A stretch of DNA of 64,000 nt from JALHVH01 sp964585685 (GCA_964585685.1 CAZPEP010000026.1:1-64000); one strand, 5' to 3'. Counted from the stretch's first letter, positions 49,937-60,509 are shown. Numbers and translations: made by a program. The notes: generated by a model not told the origin, from the sequence alone.

Positions 49937-50852
49937 CTTCGAGGCTCCTCAGGTTCGCTTCCATGATGTCGAAGAACGTGACTCCGGCCCGGATCTCGGC
50001 CCTGGTCAGATTGTGGCCGGGATTGAGGACCAGGACCCGGACGCCGAGTTCCCTGGCCAGGGACCTGGCCAGGGCCGGCGACGCGGAACTCTCCATGAAA
50101 ACAGCCTTGATCCCATGGGCTCGGGCCTTCTTGACGACCTCGATGAGCTCAGCGGGCGTTGGCTGGGAATCCGGGCTCGCCCCGGAGAGTGCGACCTGCT
50201 CGAGCCCGTAGCGACTGGCCAGATAGCCGAATGCTGCGTGCCCAGCGAGGACGATAACCTTGCCGGAACAGCCGCGGAGCCCCTCCCGGTACTTGGCGTC
50301 AAGGTCCCTGAGCTGTCTTTCGAGGGCGGTGCCGTTCCGCCGGAAGTCGGAGGCCCCCTCAGGATCGAGGGCTTCTAGCCTCCCCCGGATCGAGGCGACG
50401 ATGCGCATGGCCATATCGGGATCGAGCCAGACGTGGGGGTCGAACGCGCCGTGATCGTCATGGTGTCCGGGTTCCTCCCCCTCCTCCATCTCGCTTCGCA
50501 TGAGCTCCAGCCCCGCCGCCGCCTCCAAGGTTTCGGGCCGGCGGCCGGCCAATCCCTTCAGGAGGCCCGGGAGCCAAGGCTCGAGGTTCGCGCCGATATG
50601 GATGAAGAGGTCGCATTCGGCGAGCCTGACGAGATCGCCGGCCCGTGGCTGCCACGTGTGAACCCCCGCTCCCGGGGGCAGAAGCAGGGCCGCCTCTCCC
50701 CTGTCCCCGACGACGGAGGCGGCGAATTCCTTTAGAGGATAAACGCTGGTCAGGATCCGGATTCCACGCCCCGGGGCCATGCCCTCCGCTGGGAGGGAGA
50801 CAAGGAGGAGGGCCGCCGCCAAATACCAAAAGGTCAATCGGTTGCGGTTCAT
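49917..50852 (-). CDS. znuA: Zinc/manganese-binding periplasmic protein
   Basis: 311 aa with signal peptide (FWYLAAALLLVSLPAEG). ZnuA-type metal ligands: His in GVHTWQPRAGDL, a His-rich loop GHHDDHGAFDPHVWLDPDMA, His in LAGHAAFGY and the late LNPGHNLT segment. The His/Asp loop is short, as in zinc rather than long-loop forms. ATG 50852 is chosen for the signal peptide; a TATAAT box at 50875-50880 lies just upstream. It diverges from pepD. Confidence 0.9.
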   Translation of the reverse strand: MNRNRLTFWYLAAALLLVSLPAEGMAPGRGIRILTSVYPLKEFAASVVGDRGEAALLLPPGAGVHTWQPRAGDLVRLAECDLFIHIGANLEPWLPGLLKGLAGRRPETLEAAAGLELMRSEMEEGEEPGHHDDHGAFDPHVWLDPDMAMRIVASIRGRLEALDPEGASDFRRNGTALERQLRDLDAKYREGLRGCSGKVIVLAGHAAFGYLASRYGLEQVALSGASPDSQPTPAELIEVVKKARAHGIKAVFMESSASPALARSLARELGVRVLVLNPGHNLTRAEIRAGVTFFDIMEANLRSLEDGLGCR

Positions 50853-50874
50853 GGAGGCGTTCCGGGTGACGACC

Positions 50875-50880
50875 ATTATA
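50875..50880 (-). promoter_or_regulatory. Putative -10 box for znuACB
   Basis: Consensus TATAAT on the minus strand, start predicted near 50868, 16 nt before the znuA ATG. The -35 position (TGGATT, 50898-50903) matches poorly. No clear Zur palindrome is recognisable. Confidence 0.35.
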
Positions 50881-50894
50881 TGCGATAAATATCC

Positions 50895-50923
50895 TTGAAT
50901 CCATCGGATTTTTGTGGCATCAT
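50895..50923 (+). promoter_or_regulatory. Putative extended -10 promoter for pepD
   Basis: -35 TTGAAT (50895-50900), 17-bp spacer, -10 CATCAT (50918-50923) preceded by TGG (extended -10). The start near 50930 precedes an AAGGAG site and ATG 50963. Confidence 0.4.
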
Positions 50924-50962
50924 TCCCGTCTCTCGAGAGAATCCTTTTCAAGGAGCGCAACC

Positions 50963-52423
50963 ATGTCATCCACCCTCGGCGGGTTGAAGCCCAGTCACCT
51001 TTGGCGATACTTCGAGGAGATCTGCAGGATCCCCCATTGCTCGGGGAACGAAAAAGCCCTGGCGCTACACATTCTGTCGACGGCCGCGGGCCTCGGGCTA
51101 GAGGCGAGAAAGGACAAGGTCGGCAACGTCATCGTCCGCAAGAAAGCGACGCCCGGGCGGGAAAAGGCCGTCGGCGTCATCCTGCAAGGCCATATGGACA
51201 TGGTCGGCGACAAGAACTCGGAGGTCGCCCACGATTTCGCCAACGACCCCATCCGGCCGTCGATCAAGGGCGAATGGGTGCAGGCCGACGGAACGACCCT
51301 CGGGGCCGACAACGGCATCGGCCTCGCCGCCTGCCTCGCCGTCATGGAAGAGAAGGGCCTCGTCCACGGGCCCCTCGAGTTCCTCTTCACGGTCGAAGAG
51401 GAAACGGGCCTCACGGGAGCCAACAAGCTCGAGAAGGGCGTCCTCAAGGGCAAGTTCCTCCTGAACCTCGACTCCGAAGAGGAAGGGACCTTCACGATCG
51501 GCTGTGCGGGAGGCGCGGATTCGGTCATCACGCTTGCGTTGAAAAGGAAGGCCGCGGTCTCGAAGAACCTGTACCGGCTCAAGGTCGCCGGGCTTCGGGG
51601 CGGGCATTCGGGCATCGACATCCATCAAGGTCGGGCGAACGCCATCAAGCTCCTCGCCCGCCTGCTCGCCCAGGCCGCCGGCAAGCATCGCTTCGATCTC
51701 GTCGGGATCGAAGGCGGGAACAAGAGGAACGCGATCCCCCGGGAAGCCTGGGCTGTCCTGGCGGTCGATCCGGCCCACGTCCGGGCGCTGACCGCGTTCT
51801 TCAAGAAAGCGTTCGATGACATCCGGGTCGAATTCAAAACGGTCGAGACGGGAGCCAAGGTCGCGTTCGAAAAATTTGATGGCGTCTCGAAGGAGGCCCC
51901 GATGCTCGCCGAGTCGGGGCGGGCTTTGCTCAACTTGATCATCGGCCTGCCGCACGGCGTCATTGCGATGAACCCGGAGATCCCGGGCTTGACCGAGACC
52001 TCGACCAATCTGGCGATCGTCCATGCCGACAAGAAGCAGGCCCAGGTCATCTGCAGCACGCGGAGCTCCATCGCCTCGGCCATAGAAGCGACTCGGGGCG
52101 TCCTCAAGGCCGTCTGCGACCTGGCCGGGGCGCGGATCGAGCTCCACAACGGTTACCCGGGCTGGATGCCCAACCTCCAGTCCAACCTGCTCGCCCGACT
52201 CAAGGAGATCTATCGCGGGACGACCGGAAAGGCGCCCGGGGTCGTGGCCATTCACGCCGGACTCGAATGCGGCATCATCGGCGAAAAGTATCCCGGGATG
52301 GAAATGATCTCCTTCGGACCGAACCTCGAACACCCTCACTCCCCCGACGAGAGGGTCCAGATCGCCTCCGTCGGGAGATTCTGGGAGTTCATCGGGTCCG
52401 CTCTGGCCGGACTGTCGCAATAG
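50963..52423 (+). CDS. pepD: Cytosolic aminoacyl-histidine dipeptidase (M20C)
   Basis: 486 aa, the expected PepD length. Motifs: EICRIPHCSGNEKAL, the zinc-ligand block GHMDMVGDKN, DGTTLGADNGIGLA (bridging Asp), FTVEEETGLTGA (Glu-Glu), LRGGHSGIDIHQGRANAI in the lid, and HAGLECGII with the last His. It hydrolyses Xaa-His and other dipeptides in the cytoplasm and needs zinc, which makes its place beside the znu importer sensible. ATG 50963 follows AAGGAG. Confidence 0.93.
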   Translation: MSSTLGGLKPSHLWRYFEEICRIPHCSGNEKALALHILSTAAGLGLEARKDKVGNVIVRKKATPGREKAVGVILQGHMDMVGDKNSEVAHDFANDPIRPSIKGEWVQADGTTLGADNGIGLAACLAVMEEKGLVHGPLEFLFTVEEETGLTGANKLEKGVLKGKFLLNLDSEEEGTFTIGCAGGADSVITLALKRKAAVSKNLYRLKVAGLRGGHSGIDIHQGRANAIKLLARLLAQAAGKHRFDLVGIEGGNKRNAIPREAWAVLAVDPAHVRALTAFFKKAFDDIRVEFKTVETGAKVAFEKFDGVSKEAPMLAESGRALLNLIIGLPHGVIAMNPEIPGLTETSTNLAIVHADKKQAQVICSTRSSIASAIEATRGVLKAVCDLAGARIELHNGYPGWMPNLQSNLLARLKEIYRGTTGKAPGVVAIHAGLECGIIGEKYPGMEMISFGPNLEHPHSPDERVQIASVGRFWEFIGSALAGLSQ

Positions 52424-52479
52424 AGAGCCTCCCCGAAAAACGATCCCGTGGTCCGTCGAGGTCTTCTGCCGGGCCTTTC

Positions 52480-52508
52480 TTGATATTTCCAGGCGTTTCT
52501 TTTACGAT
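52480..52508 (+). promoter_or_regulatory. Putative sigma-70 promoter for the macroglobulin-pbpC operon
   Basis: -35 TTGATA (52480-52485), 17-bp spacer, -10 TACGAT (52503-52508). The start near 52515 leaves a leader of about 23 nt with AAGGA before ATG 52538. Confidence 0.5.
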
Positions 52509-52537
52509 GGGTCCATCCTGCGAAAAGGATGGACGGC

Positions 52538-55500
52538 ATGGGGAACAAAACGGCATCGCTCCTATCGTTTGCACTCGTCGGCGCTTGTCTGATATGGCTT
52601 TCCGGCTGCGGGCATGATCGGTCCGGCGAGCGGGTCTCTCCCGTTTCTCTCCCTGGGGAGGTCAAGGGGGAACTCAAGGTCCTGAGCGCCACGCCGAAGG
52701 GTTTGACGCGGAATCCGTCCGAGGCCGAGGCCCTCGTCGTTATCTTCGATCGCCCGATGGTCGCGCTGGAAGCCCTGCCCGAGGGGAAAGGTTCCTCGTT
52801 CCTGAAGATCTCTCCCTCCGTTCGCGGGAAGCATCGTTGGCTCGGGACGCGGGCCCTGGCGTTCACGCCCGACGAGCGCCTGCCCTTCGCCACCCGATTT
52901 GAAGTGACGGTGCCGGCGGGCACGTGCTCTATGGACGGATATTGCCTGTCCTCCGATCACGTCTGGGAATTCCGGACGGTCCGGCCCCGGGTCGTCCGCA
53001 GCTTTCCCGTCGACGGTCAGAAGAACCTGAAACCCGACACGAAGATCCTCATCGCTATCAACCAAAACGTGGACGAAGACAAGGCCGCGGCATGCATCGA
53101 AATAGTCGGGGTCGCTCCTGACGGCGAGGTCTCCCCCATCCGATTCGGCGTTTCGCACCCCTCCGAAAAAATGCTGCGGGAGGACGAGATCAAGGCGGCC
53201 CCCGGGGAAGTCCTCCTCATCGAGCCCCGGAGCGCTCTCAAACCCGATCTTGTCTATGCGGTCGAGGTCGCGGCGGATCTACGCGGCACGGAAGGCCCGT
53301 TGGGCTCGGACGAGACCCATGCCTTCAAGTTTGAAACGTTCAAGACGTTCCGGTTCGAATCCTTTAACGCCGTGGCGGGCCACGATCCCCGTCAACCCCT
53401 GAAGTTCCAGTTCTCAAACCCCGTCGCGTACACGGAGTTTCTGAAGGACGTCCGGTTCGAGCCCGAGGTTGCGGTCCCCGACACCTACTCCGATTGGGAC
53501 CAGACGAGCCCGGTCATCTGGTTGAACCTGCCGCTTGAACCGGAAACGGAATACACCGCCCGGGTCCCCGCGGGACTCAAGGACGAATTCGGCAATACGC
53601 TGGGGAAGGACGTCGCGCTCTCGTTCAAGACGGCTCCCTATCGCGCCTCGATATCGATGACGACGGGTCACGGGGTCATCGAGGCCTACGGCGATCCCGT
53701 CTGTCCGGTCTATGCGCTGAACGCCGAGCGAGTCCTCGTCCAGGCGGCGAACGTTTCCCCGGAAGCTGTCGTTCCACTCCTCACTCGGGAAAAAATCTTC
53801 TGGACCAACGAGAGTGTCCGGCCGGACGCGGGCGCCTTCGGCATGGAAAGGGCCCTCTTGTTCCACGTCCCGCGGAACAAGAGGCAGGCCGTGCCCCTCG
53901 ACCTCAAGCCCGTCCTGAAGGAACGCTTTGGGCTCGTCTTCGTCCAGCTCGATACGGGATCCCCCGACAAGTACGATCGTTATCCGAAAGCGTTCGTCCA
54001 GGTTACCGACCTCGCGATCTCGGCCAAGTTCTCCCCTGAGAACAACGAGATCTGGGTCACCGAACTCCGGACCGGACAGCCGGTCGCGGACGCCGGGATC
54101 GAACTCCGCGACGACGCGAACGAGGTCCGGTGGACCGGCAGGTCAGACGCCTCGGGGCTAGCCGAAACCCCCGGGTGGCGGACACTCGGCCTGAAGGGCC
54201 GTGACGAGTGGTCTAGGCCGCGGCAGTGGGTCTTCGTCCGGCGCGGCCGGGATGTCGCATTCACCTCGTCCGAATGGGGTACCGGGGTCTACCCGTACAG
54301 GTTCGGGATCGATTACGACTGGAACCCCAAGCCCGAAACCGTTCAGGGTCAGATCTTTTCCGAGCGCGGCATCTACCGCGCCGGAGAATCGGTCCACCTC
54401 AAAGGGATCGTCCGGACGAGGGAGAAAGGCCGATGGCGGCTCCCTCGGGCCCGTCAGGTCGAGTGCGAGGTACGCGACCCGTATCAGAGATCGGTTCACA
54501 AGGCCAAGGCCGACCTGGACGCTTATGGCTCATTTTCATTCGATCTGGAAACCGCTCCTGAAGCCGCCCTCGGGACCTACGAGGTCACGGCCTCGGTTCC
54601 CGCCGAGGCAGGGGATGGCGTGCCTTCGATCCTGTCGGACTCTTTCCGCGTCGAGGCGTTCCGACCAGCCGAATTCGAGGTGCTCCTTCGGACGCCGCGC
54701 CCAGACTTCGTCTTCGGCGAAGAATACCGGGGCGATGTCCGTGCCAATTACCTTTCGGGCGGGGCGCTCGCCGGGGAAAAAGCGAATTGGCACCTGAGAC
54801 TCGGCCCGGCGGGATTCACCCCCCCGGGGCATAAGGGATTCTCATTCGGGAACATGATGGATTGGGACGAGGACCTCGGACTCGAAGAAAGCCGTCTGAT
54901 CGCTTCAGGCGAGGGAAGGCTCGACGCTCAGGGTCGTCTCGAGATCCGGTCTCTCCTTGCGGCCGGGAAGGAGAAGGACTCCGTCCTCGCGACCCTCGAA
55001 GCCACGGTCGAAAGCCCGAGCCGCAGTCAGATCTCCAACCGCATCCAGACGACGGTCCATCGAGGCGAGTTCTACATCGGGCTCAGGCCGGGAACGTCCT
55101 TCGCCGAAAAGGGCAAGGGCCTGGCGCTGGATGTCATCGCGGTCGATCCCGCGGGCGGGTTCGTCCCCGGGCGCGAGATTGCCGTCAGGCTCCTCAGGCG
55201 CGAATGGCGCTCCGTGCGCCAGGCGGGAGTGGGCGGCCGATTCCGATGGCATACGGAGCGGGAGGATACCTTGGTTTCCTCGAAAGCGATCAAGAGCGGC
55301 GCCGGGCCGGCCGTCATCGGTTTCAGGCCCGAAAAGTCGGGCCTGTATCTCTTTGCCGCCTCGGGAAAGGACGGTCGCGGCAATCCGGTCACGAGCTCGA
55401 CCTATGTCTATGTGACGGGAGACGATTACGTTTCCTGGGAACGGCGGGACGACGATACCGTCGAGCTCGTCGCCGACGCCGACGAGTACAAGCCGGGCGA

Positions 55501-58219
55501 CACGGCACGGATCCTGGTGAAATCCCCGTACGAGAGGGCGAGGGCGCTTGTCACCATCGAGCGGGAGTTCGTCATCGAGAGCCGGGTCCTCGAGATCGAG
55601 GGGAGCTCGAGCCGGATCGAGGTTCCCGTCAAGCTCGAGCACATCCCCAACGTCTTCATTTCGGTCCTCCTCGTCCAAGGGCGAACCGGCGAGGCCCGAG
55701 CGGACGAGAACGCGGACGTCGGGAAACCCTCGTTCAAGATGGGATACGTCAAGCTGTCCGTCAACCCGTTCGAAAAGAAGCTCAAGGTCGACGTTGCCCG
55801 GGACAAGAGCGAGTTCAGGCCCAAGGATTCGGTCACCCTGAAGTTCAAGGTCCAGGATTCTCGGGACGCAGCGGTCAAGGCCTGCCTGTCCGTGGCTGTC
55901 GTGGACGTCGGTGTCTTAAACCTCATCGGTTATCAGACGCCCGACCCCTTCGGCCGGTTCTACGGGGAAAGACCGCTATCGGTCCAAAGCTCGGAAACGA
56001 GGCTCCATGTCGTGGGTCAGAGGGAATACGGCGAAAAGGGGGAGGATCCCGGGGGCGGGGACGGCGAGAACATGCTCTCCGCATCCCCTGCCCTGACCGA
56101 AGTCGAGCTCCGCGGCGATTTCAAATCCACGGCGTATTGGAACCCCGCCGTCCTGACCGACGAAGCGGGAGAAGCCTCGGTCACGTTCGACCTCCCGTCG
56201 AACCTGACCTCCTTTAAGGTCATGGCCGTCGCCCAGACCGTCGATTCGTCGTTCGGGCGGGGCGACGACATTTTCCGTGTGACCAAGCCCCTTCAGCTCC
56301 AGCCGTCGATGCCCCGGTTCGTCCGGGTGGGAGACCGGTTCGAAGCGGGCATCGTCGTCCGCAACCTGTCGGACCAAGGCGGCGCGGCAAGCGTGGAGCT
56401 CGAAGCCTCGGATATTTCCTGTTCGGACGCCGTGGCGAAAACGGTCGCGCTCGGGCCGGGAGACTCCCGGGAAGTGCTCTTTCCTTTCGTTGCGTCAAAG
56501 CCGGGGCGGGCCCGGCTGGCCTTCCGCGCACGGTTGGGCAGAGAGACGGACGGACTGGAAACGCATCTCGACGTCCGGCTGGATAGGCCGCTGGAGACGG
56601 TCGCCCTGACAGGAGCGGTCGGTGACAGGGCCGAAGAGCGGCTCAAGATCCCGGAAAGCCCCTACCCCAAAGAGATCCGCCTCAATCTCCGGGTCTCTCC
56701 GACCGCCATTTCAGGGCTCGAAGGGGCCCTGGACCACCTGAGGGAATACCCATATCTCTGCCTCGAGCAGAGGGTCTCCGCCATGCTCCCCTACCTCGTC
56801 GCGTCAAAGGTCGTCTTCGATCTCGAACTGGGCCCGCTCGATGAGCCCGCCGCCCGAAGGTACGTCCGATCGGCCCTCCGCGACATCTACGCCTGTCAGA
56901 AGGACGAAGGGGGGTTCGGTCTATGGTCGGATTCGGCCTGGGTCTCCCCGTACGCGACCTGTTACGCCCTCTTCGCCCTCATCAAGGCGAAGGAATCCGG
57001 CTATGACGTCGTCCCGTTCCGGATCGACCAGGCCGCCCAGTACCTCAGGGATTGGCTCAGGGAGGACTTCGATCCCCGCAGGGCCCCGCTTAACCGGGAG
57101 ACCTGGGCGGCGACCCGGGCCTTCGCTCTTTACAACCTTGCTCTGCTCGGCCTCCCGGAGCCTGCGTACGCCGAAAGACTGACGGTGGAACGGCAAGGGA
57201 TGCCGCTCTTCGGCCGGGCCTTCCTCTTCAAGGCTCTGCGGATCGGCCGTGGATCGCCCCGGTCGCAGGACCTGCTCCTCTCGGAACTGCTGAACCCGGT
57301 CAAGATCACATCGACAGAAGCCCATTTCGAGGAGAGCAACGACGCGAGTCTTGACTGGGTCTATTCCTCCAACCTGAGGACCACGGCCCTCATCCTCCAG
57401 ACACTCATCGAGAGCGGCGTCGAAAACCCCCTCATCCCGCAGATCGCCCGGTGGATCGTAGCCAAGCGGGAGTCCGGGCATTGGCGTTCGACCCAGGAAG
57501 ATTTCTATGTGCTCTACGCCCTGAACGATTACTATCGCGTTTACGAGGCGGGGAAACCCGATTTCGGATTTCGTATCGCCCTCGACGCCAGGTCCGTCCT
57601 CGAGGGGACCTTCCGCGAACGGCGGGCGGTGGCCAAAAAGATCAGCCTCGGTCTGTCGGCCCTGCGCGCCGGAACGACGGTCCCGCTGACGGTTACGAAG
57701 GACGGGACGGGGACCTTATATTACGACGCCCGCATGACCTACCCGCCTGGCCGGAAGCTCGAGGCCCGCGACGAAGGCATCGCGGTCATCAAGCGGCTCG
57801 AAACCCCCGAAGGAAAGCCCCTGGGCGAGATCAAGGCCGGGTCTTTGGTTATGGTCACCGTCGATGTCGTCTTGCCTCAGGAAAGGCTGTTCGTCGTCGT
57901 CGACGATCCCCTTCCTGCCGGTTTCGAGGCGGTCAATCCCCGATTCCTCACAGAGAGCGAGGAACGGCAGCGTGCTCTGGACCAAAGGGAGGAGGGAGAC
58001 GAAGAACGATGGTGGGAGGGATTCGGGCATGTCGAAATGCGGGACGACCGGGTCCTGCTCTTCGCGGAGTCCTTGACCGCCGGCCTGCACACGCGCAGGT
58101 ACCTGGCCCGGGCCCGGACCTTCGGCACGTTCCTCCTCCCGGGGACGCAAGTCTCGGAAATGTACGCCCCCGAAGTGTTCGGACGGGCGTCGGAAAATAC
58201 CGTCACGATCGTCCGGTGA
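52538..58219 (+). CDS. Bacterial alpha-2-macroglobulin lipoprotein with thioester
   Basis: 1893 aa, type of E. coli YfhM. The lipobox is in IWLSGCGHD, so it is lipid-anchored. An N-terminal Ig-like/MG1-type region, many MG domains, and a bait region without a recognisable sequence follow. The thioester motif CLEQ (in YLCLEQRVSAML, Cys about residue 1408) is present, then the alpha/alpha toroid (FGLWSDSAWVSPYAT) and the C-terminal receptor-like domain. It traps attacking proteases in the periplasm. ATG 52538 is preferred over 52529 on Shine-Dalgarno spacing. It is coupled to pbpC by GTGA, the classical yfhM-pbpC arrangement. Confidence 0.93.
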   Translation: MGNKTASLLSFALVGACLIWLSGCGHDRSGERVSPVSLPGEVKGELKVLSATPKGLTRNPSEAEALVVIFDRPMVALEALPEGKGSSFLKISPSVRGKHRWLGTRALAFTPDERLPFATRFEVTVPAGTCSMDGYCLSSDHVWEFRTVRPRVVRSFPVDGQKNLKPDTKILIAINQNVDEDKAAACIEIVGVAPDGEVSPIRFGVSHPSEKMLREDEIKAAPGEVLLIEPRSALKPDLVYAVEVAADLRGTEGPLGSDETHAFKFETFKTFRFESFNAVAGHDPRQPLKFQFSNPVAYTEFLKDVRFEPEVAVPDTYSDWDQTSPVIWLNLPLEPETEYTARVPAGLKDEFGNTLGKDVALSFKTAPYRASISMTTGHGVIEAYGDPVCPVYALNAERVLVQAANVSPEAVVPLLTREKIFWTNESVRPDAGAFGMERALLFHVPRNKRQAVPLDLKPVLKERFGLVFVQLDTGSPDKYDRYPKAFVQVTDLAISAKFSPENNEIWVTELRTGQPVADAGIELRDDANEVRWTGRSDASGLAETPGWRTLGLKGRDEWSRPRQWVFVRRGRDVAFTSSEWGTGVYPYRFGIDYDWNPKPETVQGQIFSERGIYRAGESVHLKGIVRTREKGRWRLPRARQVECEVRDPYQRSVHKAKADLDAYGSFSFDLETAPEAALGTYEVTASVPAEAGDGVPSILSDSFRVEAFRPAEFEVLLRTPRPDFVFGEEYRGDVRANYLSGGALAGEKANWHLRLGPAGFTPPGHKGFSFGNMMDWDEDLGLEESRLIASGEGRLDAQGRLEIRSLLAAGKEKDSVLATLEATVESPSRSQISNRIQTTVHRGEFYIGLRPGTSFAEKGKGLALDVIAVDPAGGFVPGREIAVRLLRREWRSVRQAGVGGRFRWHTEREDTLVSSKAIKSGAGPAVIGFRPEKSGLYLFAASGKDGRGNPVTSSTYVYVTGDDYVSWERRDDDTVELVADADEYKPGDTARILVKSPYERARALVTIEREFVIESRVLEIEGSSSRIEVPVKLEHIPNVFISVLLVQGRTGEARADENADVGKPSFKMGYVKLSVNPFEKKLKVDVARDKSEFRPKDSVTLKFKVQDSRDAAVKACLSVAVVDVGVLNLIGYQTPDPFGRFYGERPLSVQSSETRLHVVGQREYGEKGEDPGGGDGENMLSASPALTEVELRGDFKSTAYWNPAVLTDEAGEASVTFDLPSNLTSFKVMAVAQTVDSSFGRGDDIFRVTKPLQLQPSMPRFVRVGDRFEAGIVVRNLSDQGGAASVELEASDISCSDAVAKTVALGPGDSREVLFPFVASKPGRARLAFRARLGRETDGLETHLDVRLDRPLETVALTGAVGDRAEERLKIPESPYPKEIRLNLRVSPTAISGLEGALDHLREYPYLCLEQRVSAMLPYLVASKVVFDLELGPLDEPAARRYVRSALRDIYACQKDEGGFGLWSDSAWVSPYATCYALFALIKAKESGYDVVPFRIDQAAQYLRDWLREDFDPRRAPLNRETWAATRAFALYNLALLGLPEPAYAERLTVERQGMPLFGRAFLFKALRIGRGSPRSQDLLLSELLNPVKITSTEAHFEESNDASLDWVYSSNLRTTALILQTLIESGVENPLIPQIARWIVAKRESGHWRSTQEDFYVLYALNDYYRVYEAGKPDFGFRIALDARSVLEGTFRERRAVAKKISLGLSALRAGTTVPLTVTKDGTGTLYYDARMTYPPGRKLEARDEGIAVIKRLETPEGKPLGEIKAGSLVMVTVDVVLPQERLFVVVDDPLPAGFEAVNPRFLTESEERQRALDQREEGDEERWWEGFGHVEMRDDRVLLFAESLTAGLHTRRYLARARTFGTFLLPGTQVSEMYAPEVFGRASENTVTIVR

Positions 58220-60489
58220 GAATACCGAAAGGGCTCCTCTCGGGCATGGCCCTAACGGGCGCGGCCCTGTTCGCGGCTTCATTATATTTTCCGTATCCGG
58301 CCTCGAAGCTCGATCCCGGGGCTGTGCTGTCCCTCCGCATCCTCGATCGTTCCGGGGCCCTGCTCCGCGAGGTCCTATCGGACGAGGGCGGGCGATGCCG
58401 CTGGTTGGGCCTAGAAGGGATGTCCCCCCACCTCGTTCGTGCTACCATTGCCGCCGAGGACAGGGACTTCTTCCTCCATGGCGGGATCAAGCTGCCGTCG
58501 ATTGTCCGGGCCGTCGTCCAGAATGCCCGGCGGGGACGTGTCGTGTCCGGGGCTTCCACGATCACCCAGCAGGTCGTGCGGAACATCGAACGAAAGCCGC
58601 GCACCGTCCTCGTCAAGCTCATCGAAGCCTGGCTTGCCATCCGGCTCGAACATACGTTGTCCAAGACCGGCATCCTCGTCCAGTACCTAAACCGCGTCCC
58701 TTACGGCAACGGGACCTTCGGTGCCGAGGCAGCGTCCCGGCTGTACTTCGATAAGCCCTGCAGCCAGCTCGGACTGGCCGAGTCCGCTTTCCTTGCCGGG
58801 CTTCCGCGTTCTCCTTCGGCCTCGAATCCCTACAGGAATCTCCGGGCCGCGCTGGAAAGAAAGACCGTCGTCCTGCGGCGTATGGTCCGGATGGGCCTCA
58901 TTTCGCCCGAGGAGTCCAGGCAGGCCGACGCGGAGCCCCTGAACATCGTCTCGGGGCCGGAACGATTCCGCGCCCCTCACTTCTGTGACCTCATCCTCGA
59001 TTCCCTCGGGGCCGGGGCAAGATACGGGTCGAGAGAAGTTCGGACGACCCTCGACCTTGGGCTCCAGAGGAAGATAGAGGTCCTCCTCACGCGTCGGGTG
59101 GACTCCCTGAGGGATCGGGGCATTTCCAATGGCGCGGCGGTCGTCATGGACAACGAGACCGGCGACGTCCTTGCCCTGGCCGGTTCGGCGGACTATTTTG
59201 TCGAAGCCGATTCCGGACAGGTCAACGGAGCGCTCGCCCTGCGCCAGCCCGGGTCGGCCCTCAAGCCTTTCACCTATGCCCTGGCCATCGAACGGGGCCT
59301 GACAGCCGCGTCGATCATCGAGGACGCACCGAACGCGTTCCCTGCCCTCGACGGTAACTACGAACCCCGGAACTACGACCGTAAGTTCCACGGACCGATC
59401 CGCCTGAGGAGCGCGCTCGCCTCCTCCTATAACGTACCGGCGGTCTCGCTGCTCGAGACCCTCGGCCCCGACCTCCTGTACTTTAGACTCAAGGCCCTAG
59501 GCTTCGACAGCCTCGAGAAGCCGCCCGGGCATTATGGTCTTGGGCTGACGCTCGGGAACGGAGAGGTTCGCCTCCTCGAGCTCGTCAGGGCCTATACGGC
59601 CCTGGCGTCGGGCGGCCGCTTCCGAAGGGAAAGAACCGTCCTCGGAAGGATCGACCGGAATGGGCGGGAGACTGTGTTCGGTCCAGAAAAGGCCTTTGGC
59701 GTCCTTGGGCCGGCTGCGGCCTACATCATCACCCACATCCTATCGGATCCCGATGCACGCGTCCCGACGTTCGGTTACGACTCCCCTCTCCGTCTCCCCT
59801 TTCCCTGCGCCGCGAAGACCGGCACGTCTAAGGATTACAGGGATAATTGGACCATCGGCTATACGCCCGCGTACACGGTCGGCGTCTGGATGGGGAACTT
59901 TGACGGGAAACCCATGCACGACGTCTCCGGGATCACGGGTTGCGGGCCACTCTTCCGTGACATGATGCTCCTCCTCGACGCCGGCGCCGTTTCCAGGCCG
60001 TTCCCCGAGCCGGCCGGCCTCGTACGGGTCCCGATATGCCCTGTCTCGGGCGGCCTCGCAGGCCCTCTCTGCCCGGGAAGCGTCGTGGAGGTCTTCATAG
60101 CCGGAACGGAGCCGAAAGAGCTCTGCAGAGTGCTTCACGACGGGATCGGGGGCGGAATGTCGCGGCCCCGAGCGGCTGAAATAACCTGGAGCGGGACGCG
60201 AACGAGCCCCGTGCTCCGTGTCGCGTACCCGCTCGACGGCGGCATCTTCCGCATCGATACCGTCCTTCGCAGGCAATATCAGGTCCTCAGGCTCAAGGCC
60301 GGCGGGTCGGCGGCTGACGCCGGGACCGACGTCGAATGGTGGATCAACGGCCGGCGTGCGGGCCTCTCCAGGCCGGACGAAGGTTTTCCCTGGAATCTTA
60401 AGCCGGGTTCCTATACAATCGAGGTTCGGGCGGACTCCGGCGGCCGGACGATCAAAAGCCGCCCGGTCCGGATCACCGTGATCGATTGA
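58216..60489 (+). CDS. pbpC: Penicillin-binding protein 1C
   Basis: 757 aa class A PBP. A single N-terminal membrane anchor is followed by the GT51 transglycosylase (AAEDRDFFLHGGI, GASTITQQVVRN). The transpeptidase has the active Ser in QPGSALKPF (about residue 346), SSYN in the second motif and KTGTSKD as third. The C-terminal BiPBP_C domain (PLDGGIFRIDT, GSYTIEVRADSGG) marks PBP1C. GTG start 58216 overlaps the macroglobulin stop. PBP1C is thought to repair peptidoglycan after macroglobulin-type defence; that link is from known yfhM-pbpC pairs. Confidence 0.93.
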   Translation: MRIPKGLLSGMALTGAALFAASLYFPYPASKLDPGAVLSLRILDRSGALLREVLSDEGGRCRWLGLEGMSPHLVRATIAAEDRDFFLHGGIKLPSIVRAVVQNARRGRVVSGASTITQQVVRNIERKPRTVLVKLIEAWLAIRLEHTLSKTGILVQYLNRVPYGNGTFGAEAASRLYFDKPCSQLGLAESAFLAGLPRSPSASNPYRNLRAALERKTVVLRRMVRMGLISPEESRQADAEPLNIVSGPERFRAPHFCDLILDSLGAGARYGSREVRTTLDLGLQRKIEVLLTRRVDSLRDRGISNGAAVVMDNETGDVLALAGSADYFVEADSGQVNGALALRQPGSALKPFTYALAIERGLTAASIIEDAPNAFPALDGNYEPRNYDRKFHGPIRLRSALASSYNVPAVSLLETLGPDLLYFRLKALGFDSLEKPPGHYGLGLTLGNGEVRLLELVRAYTALASGGRFRRERTVLGRIDRNGRETVFGPEKAFGVLGPAAAYIITHILSDPDARVPTFGYDSPLRLPFPCAAKTGTSKDYRDNWTIGYTPAYTVGVWMGNFDGKPMHDVSGITGCGPLFRDMMLLLDAGAVSRPFPEPAGLVRVPICPVSGGLAGPLCPGSVVEVFIAGTEPKELCRVLHDGIGGGMSRPRAAEITWSGTRTSPVLRVAYPLDGGIFRIDTVLRRQYQVLRLKAGGSAADAGTDVEWWINGRRAGLSRPDEGFPWNLKPGSYTIEVRADSGGRTIKSRPVRITVID

Positions 60490-60509
60490 CCCGCCTCCGG
60501 GTCGACAGA